Shown here in pieces: positions 16,512-23,668 of a stretch of 64,000 nucleotides of DNA. Every line of letters starts with the position of its first letter. Within the stretch, counting starts at the first letter, position 1. The notes beneath the pieces are model-generated. The model saw nothing but the letters and a program-made list of their open reading frames with translations. It ran no database searches and had not been told where the DNA came from. Source of the DNA: Thermoleophilaceae bacterium (GTDB taxonomy: Bacteria; Actinomycetota; Thermoleophilia; Solirubrobacterales; Thermoleophilaceae); contig JAUJNT010000001.1 of assembly GCA_030448005.1 (NCBI GenBank), positions 221,884 to 285,883 on the forward strand, written 5' to 3'. Made by a program: the position numbers and the translations under genes.

Positions 16512-17884
16512 CCCCCGCCTCCGACGGCAACACCCACCGGCCGACCGGCATGGCGCCCCGGCTCCTGGAGCTCGCCGACGAGCTGCGGCGGGAGGGCATG
16601 GCGGTGGGCACCTCGGAGCTGCTCGACGCCTTCGAGGCCCTGAGGGCGGTGAGCTGGGCAGACCAGGCCGAGTTTCGGGAGGCGATCGCCGCCACCCTGG
16701 CCAAGTCCCAGGAGGACCTTCGCCTGCTCGAGCTCGTGTTCGACCGCTTCTTCTTCCGGGCCGTGGAACGCGAGGCGGTCGGGCGCGGGCTGAAGGAGGG
16801 CGCCAAGCGGAAGGGCGTCGAGCGCATGGACCTCGACGAGCTCCGCGACCGAATCCGCGATGCGCTGCGGGACGGCTCCGACGGCGAGCTGCGCGACCTG
16901 GCGCGCCTGGCCATCGCCGCCTTCGGCCGCCAGGGAGAGGGCTCGGGCGTGATCGGTGTGGACGTCCAGCGGATCCGTCGCACCCTCGCGCTGAAGGGCG
17001 AGAGCCGGAGAGCCGAGCCCCAAGATCGCGAGAGCGTCCCCCGCGAGCGCCTGCGCCAGTTCGAGGGTCATGTCCGCCGTGAGCTCGAGCGAGAGCTGAT
17101 CGAGCGGACCGAGTCGCTTGCGCCTGCCCGGCCCCTGCGCGACCTGGACCGTGCGCTGCCCACCGGCCCCGCCCAGGACCTGGCCGCGGTGCACCGGGTC
17201 GTGGCGGGGCTGCGCCGGCGCCTGGCCACGCACGGCCGCGAGCATCGGGGGCGCAGCCGCTCGTCGGTGGTGGACGTGCGCCGGACGATGCGCCATTCGC
17301 TTCAGACCGGCGGCGTCCCCCTGGATCTGCGCTATCGCCCCAGGCGCCCGCGGCGCCCCGAGCTCTACGTGCTGTGCGACGTGTCCACGAGCGTCACGAG
17401 CGCCAGCGTCTTCTTCCTCTCGGTCCTGCATGCGCTGCACGACTCGTTTCGCAGGCTGCGCTCCTTCGTGTTCGTGGAGCGGATCTCCGAGGTGAGCGAC
17501 GTGTTCGAGCGAGAGCGCTCCTTTGCCGCGGTGTCGCGCGCGATCGCCGGGGACGCCGGCGTGGCGGACGTCTCGGGCTACACCGACTACGGCCGCGTAT
17601 GGCTCGAGTTCCTCGACGGCGTGGTGGACGACCTCGATCACCGCTCCACGGTGATCGTGCTCGGAGACGCCAGGACCAACGGCCGTGAGCCGCACGCCAG
17701 GGTCTTCTCCAAGGTGGCCGCCCGGGCCGGGCGCACGTTCTGGATGAACCCCGAGCCGCGGCTCTACTGGAACTACGGCGACTCCGTTATGGCGGCATAC
17801 GAGCCTTACTGCACCGGGGTGTTCGAGTGCTGGACCACGAAGCACCTCGAGGCCTTCGTGAACGCCCTGACGGCACAGAGGTGA
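16508..17884 (+). CDS. CoxE-like von Willebrand factor A domain protein
   Basis: This 458-residue protein has a helical N-terminal region (residues about 1-240) and a C-terminal VWA domain with the MIDAS metal site: ELYVLCDVSTSVTSASVF (DxSxS) near residue 285, the Thr/Asp region YTDYGRVWLEFLD and the closing STVIVLGDARTNG. It belongs to the VWA-containing CoxE family, whose members work with MoxR ATPases to mature metalloenzymes or other complexes. The GTG start at 16508 is preceded by TACGCT with a 7-nt gap and overlaps the end of the relic gene. Partner enzyme genes (for example CO dehydrogenase) are not in the window. Confidence 0.88.
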   Translation: MTPASDGNTHRPTGMAPRLLELADELRREGMAVGTSELLDAFEALRAVSWADQAEFREAIAATLAKSQEDLRLLELVFDRFFFRAVEREAVGRGLKEGAKRKGVERMDLDELRDRIRDALRDGSDGELRDLARLAIAAFGRQGEGSGVIGVDVQRIRRTLALKGESRRAEPQDRESVPRERLRQFEGHVRRELERELIERTESLAPARPLRDLDRALPTGPAQDLAAVHRVVAGLRRRLATHGREHRGRSRSSVVDVRRTMRHSLQTGGVPLDLRYRPRRPRRPELYVLCDVSTSVTSASVFFLSVLHALHDSFRRLRSFVFVERISEVSDVFERERSFAAVSRAIAGDAGVADVSGYTDYGRVWLEFLDGVVDDLDHRSTVIVLGDARTNGREPHARVFSKVAARAGRTFWMNPEPRLYWNYGDSVMAAYEPYCTGVFECWTTKHLEAFVNALTAQR

Positions 17885-17969
17885 GCCGAGCCCTCCGCGC
17901 GAGCGCGGGGGGGGACGCCTAGGGCAGGGGCGGTCGGGGCTCCGGGGGGCCAAGCCCCCGTCGTGACCT

Positions 17970-18193
17970 CGAGTGAACGCTTGACCGCGCCGGAGGCCCA
18001 CGAAGGGTTCACTCGGGCGTCGGCTCGGCGGCAGGGCGCTGTCTGCCGATCGCTCGAGTGAACGGTTGGCGGGGCCCGGGACCACTCAAGGGTCCACTGG
18101 GTACGGCACCGCTGGACACGCCCGAGGAGTCCGATCCGCGCATCGCTTGACTGAAGGGTTGCTGGCGCCAGGACCCCCTGAAGGGTTCACTCA
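17970..18193. repeat. Three 46-bp inverted-repeat units with constant 20-nt centre
   Basis: Each unit is a 13-nt arm, exactly 20 nt of variable centre, and a complementary 13-nt arm. Unit 1: CGAGTGAACGCTT (17970-17982) and AAGGGTTCACTCG (18003-18015). Unit 2: CGAGTGAACGGTT (18055-18067) and AAGGGTCCACTGG (18088-18100). Unit 3: TGACTGAAGGGTT (18148-18160) and AAGGGTTCACTCA (18181-18193). The arms are conserved between units while the centres differ, though units 2 and 3 have palindromic cores (GGGCCC, CTGGCGCCAG). A single left arm-like sequence recurs at 18238-18250. Unit spacing is 85 and 93 bp, so they are not a coding repeat. Confidence 0.8.
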
Positions 18194-18439
18194 GCCGCCG
18201 CAGCGTGGGGCGGGCCGATCCACCCCCCGCGGGAGGTCGAGTAAACACGGGACCCGCGCGACGGGCCACGTCACAGCTCATTCTAGGCTGGGAGGCCCCG
18301 GCGGCCGGGCGACCCCGCCCCGAAGGGCTGGAGGTCCCAGCGGCCCCCTCCCCAGCCACCTGGACCGCCAGAGGTCGCCCGAGCCTGAGCGCGGGAGCCC
18401 GCAACGGGAGGCCGTAGGGCAAGAGCCGCCTCGGGGGCT

Positions 18440-18571
18440 CCCGGGGGCGCGAGCCCCCGGGAACCTCGGGCCGCCCAGGGTTCCGGGGGCACGAGCCGCC
18501 TCGGGGCTCCGGGGGGCACGAGCCCTCGGAAACCTCGGGCCTCCCGGGCTCCGGGGGGCACGAGCCCCCGG
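18440..18571. repeat. Cluster of GC hairpins with NCGA tetraloops
   Basis: Four hairpins of similar sequence occur: CCCGGGGGC-gcga-GCCCCCGGG (18440-18461, perfect), CCGGGGGC-acga-GCC (from 18483), CCGGGGGGC-acga-GCCCTCGG (18509-18529) and CCGGGGGGC-acga-GCCCCCGG (18551-18571). A related one with a CAA loop is at 17943-17960. Between them AACCTCGGGCC recurs at about 18462 and 18531, indicating a duplication of about 69 bp. They could be repeated intergenic RNA elements or tandem terminators before the riboswitch. Confidence 0.7.
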
Positions 18572-18594
18572 TCGTTACACTCCTGCCCGAGAGA

Positions 18595-18697
18595 CAACCG
18601 GGGGGGCTCGCGGGAAGGCGGGCTGAGAGGGTGCCCACGATTCCGATCGCCTGGCGCCGACCCTTCGAACCTGTGGGGTAATGCCCGCGGAGGGAGC
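18595..18697 (+). promoter_or_regulatory. TPP (THI element) riboswitch
   Basis: The conserved THI core is present: GGGGGGGCTC at the 5' side, GGGCTGAGAGGG (18620-18631), ACCCTTCGAACCTG (18660-18673), GGGTAATGCCCGCG (18676-18689) and AGGGAG. The 3' conserved GGAGGGA is only 5 nt from the ATG at 18700 and doubles as the Shine-Dalgarno, so thiamine pyrophosphate binding should hide the ribosome binding site. It controls the ABC importer genes immediately downstream. Confidence 0.93.
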
Positions 18698-18699
18698 GT

Positions 18700-19509
18700 A
18701 TGCAGACGAAGGTGGTGGCTGCGGCTGTGGAGCCGCCCTCCGAGACGGAGACGAGCGTCGCGGTCAGAGGCGTGAAGCGCGGGTTTCGCGGGGCCCGCCG
18801 CGAGCCGCTGTTGGCGCTGGCCGGCGTGGACCTGCACGTGGGCGCAAACGAGGTACTCGGCGTGGTGGGGCCCTCTGGCTGCGGAAAGTCGACGCTCCTC
18901 GAGCTCGTGGCCGGCCTGCAGGAGCCGGATGGCGGGAGCGTCGAGGTGGCCGGGAGGAGCACTGCAAAGGCCCGCCGCGAGCTCTGCGCGTTCATGCCCC
19001 AGCGTGACCTGCTGCTGCCCTGGCGCGATGCGCTCGGCAACGCCGCGCTTGCCCTCGAATGCCAGGGCGTGCCGCGCGAGGAGGCCCGCTCCCGCGCGGC
19101 ACCGCTGCTCGAGCGCTTCGGCCTGAGGGGATTTGAGGGGGCCCGGCCGGCACAGCTCTCGGGCGGGATGCGACAGCGGGTGGCCTTCATGCGCACCCTG
19201 CTGCCGGGACGTCCGGTGCTGCTCCTCGACGAGCCGTTTGCCTCGCTCGATTCCATCACGCGGGCATCGATGCAGGCCTGGCTGGCCGACGCCCTGGCCG
19301 GCGAGCCGCGCACCGTCCTGTTGGTGACCCATGACGTGGAGGAGGCGCTCTTCCTCTCCGATCGCGTGGCCGTGCTCTCCGCCCGCCCGGGTCGGGTGAT
19401 GCAGGAGCTCGAGGTGCCGCTGCCCCGCCCGCGCGACCGCCGCGCCGCGGTGACCGACCCCGAGCTGGCCCGGCTGCGCGAGCGCGCGCTCGAGGTACTC
19501 GGGTCGTGA
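18700..19509 (+). CDS. thiZ: HMP/thiamine-precursor ABC transporter, ATP-binding protein (ThiZ-like)
   Basis: This 269-residue ATPase energises import of a thiamine precursor. Walker A is VGPSGCGKSTLLEL (near residue 54), the Q loop is FMPQRDLLLPWRDALGN, the ABC signature is LSGGMRQRVAF, Walker B is VLLLDEPFASLD and the H loop is LLVTHDVEEALFLSD. It is the nitrate/sulfonate/taurine-type ATPase subfamily typical of ThiXYZ. The assignment rests on the TPP riboswitch directly upstream and the following permease and NMT1-type binding protein. Its stop overlaps the permease start by 4 bp. Confidence 0.88.
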   Translation: MQTKVVAAAVEPPSETETSVAVRGVKRGFRGARREPLLALAGVDLHVGANEVLGVVGPSGCGKSTLLELVAGLQEPDGGSVEVAGRSTAKARRELCAFMPQRDLLLPWRDALGNAALALECQGVPREEARSRAAPLLERFGLRGFEGARPAQLSGGMRQRVAFMRTLLPGRPVLLLDEPFASLDSITRASMQAWLADALAGEPRTVLLVTHDVEEALFLSDRVAVLSARPGRVMQELEVPLPRPRDRRAAVTDPELARLRERALEVLGS

Positions 19510-20258
19510 GACGGTGGCTGCCCGCATCGGCACTGCTCCTCGCGTTCGTGGGCGCCTGGGCCTGGTTGGCCTCGCTCCCCTCCGTGGACGACCTCACGCT
19601 TGCCTCACCCGCGGAGGTGTGGGGGGCCTTCGGCGACGACCGGGACCTGCTGCTCGACAACGCCCGCGTCACGCTCGTGGAGGTGCTGCTGGGGCTCGTG
19701 GTCTCGATCGTGGCCGGCGTCACCTTCGCGGTGGCCATGCACCTGAGTCGCACCCTCCGTGATGCGACCTACCCCCTGCTCGTTGCCTCGCAGGCCGTCC
19801 CGATCGTGGTGCTCGCGCCGATCTTCGTGCTCGCGTTCGACTACGGGATCGGACCGAAGCTCGCCATCGTCGCCCTGATCTGCTTCTTCCCGATCACCGT
19901 GAACGTGCTCGACGGCCTGCGCTCGGTCGAGCAGGACCACCTGAAGCTGATGCGCTCCTTCGGCGCCTCGCGGCTGAGAACCCTGCGCAGCGTGGAGGTC
20001 CCGGCCGCCCTGCCGTCCTTCTTCAGCGGCCTCAGGGTGGCCGCCACCGTGTCGGTCATCGGCGCGGTCTTCGGAGAGTGGGCCGGCGCCGACGAGGGGC
20101 TCGGGCGCCTCGTCCTGCTCGGCAACAACCAGCTGCAGACGCCGCGGGTCTACGCCGGAGTCGTGCTGCTGACCCTGATGGCCGTGGCGCTGTTCACGCT
20201 CGTGACCCTGCTCGAGCGCCTCACCTGCCCCTGGAACCGATCCGAGAGGACCGCATGA
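19506..20258 (+). CDS. thiX: HMP/thiamine-precursor ABC transporter, permease (ThiX-like)
   Basis: This 250-residue permease has about six transmembrane helices and the EAA loop that contacts the ATPase, SFGASRLRTLRSVEVPAALP (residues about 154-173). It belongs to the BPD_transp_1 SsuC/TauC-like subfamily. It overlaps the ATPase gene before it and the binding protein after it by 4 bp each (ATGA-type junction), so the three are translated as one operon under the TPP riboswitch. Confidence 0.88.
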   Translation: MRRWLPASALLLAFVGAWAWLASLPSVDDLTLASPAEVWGAFGDDRDLLLDNARVTLVEVLLGLVVSIVAGVTFAVAMHLSRTLRDATYPLLVASQAVPIVVLAPIFVLAFDYGIGPKLAIVALICFFPITVNVLDGLRSVEQDHLKLMRSFGASRLRTLRSVEVPAALPSFFSGLRVAATVSVIGAVFGEWAGADEGLGRLVLLGNNQLQTPRVYAGVVLLTLMAVALFTLVTLLERLTCPWNRSERTA

Positions 20259-21268
20259 AGCGAACCCCGTGCCTGCTGATCTCAGCGCTCCTGCTCGCCA
20301 TGGCCGTCCTCGCGGCGGGTTGTGGCGAGAAGAAGGACACCATCGCCGCCGGCGAGAAGCGGAAGATGAGCCTGCTGCTCGACTACTTCCCGAACGCCGA
20401 CCACGCCGGCATCTACGCGGCACAGGCGGGCGGGCACTTCAAGGACGCCGGCCTCGAGGTGGCGATCCGCCAGCCCACCGACCCCGCCGCGCCCATCAAG
20501 CAGGTGGTGGCCGGGCGCGTGGACCTGGCGGTCTCCTACGAGCCGGAGGTGCTCCGCGCGCGCGACAAGGGACTCAAGGTGGTGGCGGTGGCGGCGCTCG
20601 TGCGCGAGCCTCTGACCTCGATCGTCTCCCTGCCCGGCGCCGGGATCCGCTCACCGAAGGACCTCGCGGGCAAGACGGTCGGCACCGCCGGGATCGACTA
20701 CCAGTCCGCCTACCTGCGCACGATCCTGCAGGACGCGGGCGTCGATCCGGGGCAGGTCAAGGAGCGCAACGTGGGGTTCAACCTGACTCCCGCCCTGCTC
20801 ACCGGGAAGGTGGACGCCGTGCTGGGGGCGTTCTGGAACTACGAGGGCACGGAGCTGCGGCAGAAGGGCCGCAACCCGCGCATCATCAGGGTGAACGATG
20901 CCGGGGTCCCCACCTACGACGAGCTGGTGCTCGTGGCAAACGAGGATGCCCTCGAGCGCGACGGGGACAAGATCCGAGCGTTCGTCGGGGCCCTGGCGCG
21001 CGGGACGAAGGAGCTGAAGGCAGACCCCGACAAGGGAATCCAGGGGCTGCTCGAGGCAAACCGCGACCTCGACCCGCGCCTGCAGCGGGAGGTGGTGAGG
21101 GTCACGCTTCCCCTGTTCCTGCCGGAGAAGGGCAAGCCCTTCGGGTACCAGGATCCCCGAGAGTGGCAGGAGTTCACCCGGTGGGCACGCCAGAACGAGA
21201 TCGTGCGGGAGCTCCCCGACGCGTCTGGTGCCTTCACCAACGACTTTCTGCCAGGCTCTGGTCTATGA
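20255..21268 (+). CDS. thiY: HMP/thiamine-precursor ABC transporter, substrate-binding lipoprotein (ThiY-like)
   Basis: This 337-residue NMT1/THI5-like protein has a signal peptide (LLISALLLAMAVLAAGC) with lipobox Cys at about residue 23. The mature part carries LLLDYFPNADHAGIYAAQAG, GLEVAIRQPTDPAAPIKQV and VDLAVSYEPEVLRARD, the pattern of pyrimidine-precursor binding proteins (ThiY, THI5). It is expected to bind formylaminopyrimidine or HMP outside the membrane and pass it to the permease. Its end abuts an IS630 relic on the opposite strand. Confidence 0.9.
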   Translation: MKRTPCLLISALLLAMAVLAAGCGEKKDTIAAGEKRKMSLLLDYFPNADHAGIYAAQAGGHFKDAGLEVAIRQPTDPAAPIKQVVAGRVDLAVSYEPEVLRARDKGLKVVAVAALVREPLTSIVSLPGAGIRSPKDLAGKTVGTAGIDYQSAYLRTILQDAGVDPGQVKERNVGFNLTPALLTGKVDAVLGAFWNYEGTELRQKGRNPRIIRVNDAGVPTYDELVLVANEDALERDGDKIRAFVGALARGTKELKADPDKGIQGLLEANRDLDPRLQREVVRVTLPLFLPEKGKPFGYQDPREWQEFTRWARQNEIVRELPDASGAFTNDFLPGSGL

Positions 21269-21690
21269 GCGAATACCTCGCCCGCGTGCACTCGCAGCGC
21301 CGCGAACAGGTTCTGGGTGCGGTTGCGCACGTACTCGTTGTCGCGCCGCGCCGGCCGGGGGCGGTCGCGGTGTCGGGGCGGGCCAGGCCCTTGGCCTGCA
21401 CGCCCGACTTCTCGTCGATCGAGACGACGATCGCGTTCCCGGGCGGGTCGAGGTAGAGCCCGCAGACCGCGGCCGCTTGAGCGTCGAAGTCCGGGCCGAG
21501 CTCGGACATCACCCAGTACTCGGTGAGGTGCGGGCGGACCTCGAGCGCGCGCAGGATCGCGTGCGCGCGCAGGATCGCGTGCGCGCGCGAGCGCGAGATG
21601 CCGACCTCGGCGCCCAGCTCGGCGTAGGTCCAGCGCTCTCGGCCCTCCGCAGGCAACTCGAGCGGCAAGGGCAGGGATCGGGCCGCGTGC
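21269..21690 (-). pseudogene. IS630-family transposase fragment
   Basis: Minus-strand reading gives ERWTYAELGAEVGISRSRAH, EVRPHLTEYWVMSELGPDF, GLYLDPPGNAIVVSIDEKSG (with the first catalytic Asp), then after a frame change EYVRNRTQNLFAALRVHAGEVFAH, all typical of IS630 transposases. The 5' helix-turn-helix part and the rest of the DDE domain are missing, and at least one frameshift separates the two blocks near 21340. It abuts the 3' end of thiY. Confidence 0.75.
21546..21581. repeat. 18-bp tandem duplication inside the IS630 relic
   Basis: CGCGCGCAGGATCGCGTG occurs twice in direct succession (21546-21563 and 21564-21581). In the transposase frame it duplicates six residues (RAHAIL twice), an insertion not expected in a working enzyme. 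Confidence 0.85.
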
Positions 21691-21985
21691 CCGAGCCGAC
21701 CAACGCGGATCTGAAGGAGATCGAGGGTGCGATCGAGGGCGCCGACGTGGAGCTGGCCGTCGATGAGAACGACGTCCTTCGCCGTTTCATGAACGGACAT
21801 CCGGTTCGACGTGCCCCGCGACGGTGGCGACGAGGACGTGAAGGGCAAGCTCAGGCTCACGTACGTGCTGCGCAAGGTGGGCACCGGTCGGGTCATCCGC
21901 GCTCCCTCGAACCCGCGGCCCCCTCAGCGAGCTGCTCGGCGGGTTCGGGCTCGGCGGGCTCGGAAGCGGACCGGGGAGCCCCCGC
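21690..21985 (+). pseudogene. Unrecognised coding remnant
   Basis: Plus-strand frames give EPTNADLKEIEGAIEGADVE and DENDVLRRFMNGHPV to about 21800, then in the next frame FDVPRDGGDEDVKGKLRLTY and VLRKVGTGRVIRA to about 21900. The composition looks like real protein but a frame change and the lack of a start make it a relic. I cannot name the family. It may be the gene into which the IS630 element once inserted. Confidence 0.4.
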
Positions 21986-21993
21986 GACTAGCC

Positions 21994-22383
21994 CTACTCC
22001 GAGCCGGGCTCCAGGTCGAGGGCGAGCGAGTTGATGCAGTAGCGCTGCCCGGTGGGGCCGGGGCCGTCGTCGAAGACGTGACCCAGGTGAGAATCGCACT
22101 GGGCGCACTTGACCTCGGTGCGCCGCATGAAGAGGCTGTTGTCGGGCTCGAGGGTCACGTTCTGGGCCACCGCCGGCTCGGTGAAGCTCGGCCAGCCGGT
22201 GCCCGAGTCGAACTTGGCGTCCGCCCTGAAGAGCTCCGCGCCGCATGCGCCGCAGCGGTACATGCCGCTCTCCTTTGAGTGGGTGTACGCGCCGGTGAAG
22301 GGAGGCTCGGTGCCCTTCTCGCGCAGGATCTTGTATCGGTCGGGCGACAGCTCGCTGCGCCACTGGTCTTCTGTCTTTTCCAT
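21994..22383 (-). CDS. msrB: Peptide-methionine (R)-S-oxide reductase MsrB
   Basis: This 129-residue enzyme reduces the R epimer of methionine sulfoxide in proteins. It has the full MsrB fold: [20 protein letters not shown], the zinc-binding pairs CGAC (MYRCGACG) and CAQC ([14 protein letters not shown]), GTGWPSF, and the catalytic RYCINSLAL. Length is typical. The ATG at 22381-22383 was chosen; longer frames are alanine-rich noise. It is transcribed on the minus strand after the AlkA-like gene, 23 bp away, suggesting a shared repair role. Confidence 0.95.
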   Translation of the reverse strand: MEKTEDQWRSELSPDRYKILREKGTEPPFTGAYTHSKESGMYRCGACGAELFRADAKFDSGTGWPSFTEPAVAQNVTLEPDNSLFMRRTEVKCAQCDSHLGHVFDDGPGPTGQRYCINSLALDLEPGSE

Positions 22384-22406
22384 GCTCGTATCGTAGGCGT
22401 GGTCGC

Positions 22407-23285
22407 TTACAGGGCCCTGAACGCGCCGCCTGCCGCCGCGGAAGCCAGGTGCGTGCCGGCCAGCCCGGCAAAGGGCGCGTAGGGCTCGAAGAAGGACCTG
22501 ACCTCCTCCTCTGTCGCCCGCCGGCCAAGGCGCGCGAGCCGACCCACGAGCTTCAGGTAGGCAAGATCCCCCGCCGGAAGCTGGTCGTCGCGGCCCTGGC
22601 CGTGCAGCGCAAGGAACTCGACCGTCCACGGGCCGACCCCCGGGATCCTCCGCAACCGCTGCCAGGCGGGCTCGTGGCGCTCGAGGTCCGCCCTGCCGCT
22701 GGCGACTTCCCGGGCCGCCCTCACCATCGTGATGGCCCGGCGGGGAGAGAGGCCGCAGGCCTCTGCCTCTGCCGGGGCCAGACGGGCCAGCTGGTCCGCG
22801 GAGGGAACGTCGCGCAGGGCGCCCCAGCTGCTGCGGCGCCCATGGCGGTGCACCAGGCGGCGCTCGATCGCCACGGCACGCTCTCCCTCGATCAGCTGCT
22901 CGCAAATCGCCCAAGCAAGCGCCTCGAAGGGGACGGGGCGCCGGCGAGGGCGCAGCCACGGCCGGCGCCGGATGAGCGGTCCGAGCAGCGGGTCGCGCTT
23001 GAACGCCTGCACGAAGGGTGTGATGTCGTGATCCACCCCGAGGCAGAAGCGCATGCGCTCGATCGCCGCCCCGGCCGCCTCCCGCGAGCCCGCCTCCGCC
23101 CGGATGCGAACGCAGCCGGCCGCCGGCCAGGCCCGCACCACCGCCGGCTCGTCAGCCACGTGGAGGAGCCGCTCGAGCGCTGCCTCGCGGCGGCGCATCA
23201 CCCGGTCGCGCCCGCAGCCCGGCATGCGGAAGGGGCCGACCGGCACCACGTCGACCTCCACGCTCTTGGCGCTCGCGATCGGCAC
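22407..23285 (-). CDS. DNA-3-methyladenine glycosylase II (AlkA-like)
   Basis: This 292-residue protein has an N-terminal AlkA-type beta domain and a C-terminal HhH-GPD domain. The helix-hairpin-helix is [19 protein letters not shown], followed by [15 protein letters not shown] in which the Asp of PAGD is the catalytic residue. [12 protein letters not shown]-like [14 protein letters not shown] occupies the substrate helix. It removes alkylated bases from DNA in base-excision repair. It begins with GTG at 23285 and has msrB downstream. Confidence 0.88.
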   Translation of the reverse strand: MPIASAKSVEVDVVPVGPFRMPGCGRDRVMRRREAALERLLHVADEPAVVRAWPAAGCVRIRAEAGSREAAGAAIERMRFCLGVDHDITPFVQAFKRDPLLGPLIRRRPWLRPRRRPVPFEALAWAICEQLIEGERAVAIERRLVHRHGRRSSWGALRDVPSADQLARLAPAEAEACGLSPRRAITMVRAAREVASGRADLERHEPAWQRLRRIPGVGPWTVEFLALHGQGRDDQLPAGDLAYLKLVGRLARLGRRATEEEVRSFFEPYAPFAGLAGTHLASAAAGGAFRAL

Positions 23286-23293
23286 GCGGGCGC

Positions 23294-23629
23294 TCAGCGC
23301 TTGAGCACGTGCACGTCGACCAGGAACGAGCGCGTTTCAACCACGTCCGTCCCACGGCCCCCGGCGAGCAGCTTGCGGCGCCTGCGCGTGAGCGAGCGCG
23401 CCGCCGCCGGGCGCCGCAGCAGCTTCATGAGCATGAAGGCCGCCACGCCGAGCACGAATCCACCCGTGGCCGCTGCCACCGTGGCGGACAGGCCGGCAGG
23501 CGGCAGGTTCCCGAGCTGCGACGACCGGGCGTCCACGGGGGCGGGCAGGGGGCGGGCCTCGGGGACGAGCTCGGCGTCCAGCTCGGTCGGCTCATCCGGT
23601 TCCGGCGGGCTGTCTGCATGCTCGGACAC
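23294..23629 (-). CDS. Single-pass membrane protein, unknown
   Basis: This 111-residue protein has an acidic, Pro-rich N-terminus, one transmembrane segment (ATVAAATGGFVLGVAAFML) and a strongly basic tail (RRPAAARSLTRRRRKLL) that should stay in the cytoplasm. The C-terminus TRSFLVDVHVLKR lies 8 bp before the glycosylase start. The family is not recognised. Confidence 0.6.
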   Translation of the reverse strand: MSEHADSPPEPDEPTELDAELVPEARPLPAPVDARSSQLGNLPPAGLSATVAAATGGFVLGVAAFMLMKLLRRPAAARSLTRRRRKLLAGGRGTDVVETRSFLVDVHVLKR

Positions 23630-23668
23630 CTGCCCGGCGAGTCTACCCCCGGTCAGGACGGCATGGCG

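Larger units (their letters stand above)
17885..18594. other. Gene-free 710-bp intergenic region rich in inverted repeats
   Basis: No credible coding sequence is present; open frames on both strands are low-complexity and change frame between repeats. The region holds three 46-bp inverted repeats (17970-18193) and a series of GC hairpins (17943-17960 and 18440-18571), and ends at the TPP riboswitch. TACACT at 18576-18581 could be the -10 of the riboswitch promoter. Confidence 0.7.

Noticed and set aside
15962-18085. 707-codon minus-strand frame across the VWA gene
   Set aside because: The VWA and MoxR domains on the plus strand are unmistakable; the antisense product has no recognisable domain.
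17970-18193. 46-bp units as part of a repetitive protein
   Set aside because: Unit distances of 85 and 93 bp change the reading frame between copies, and the arms are complementary, so the signal is at DNA/RNA level.
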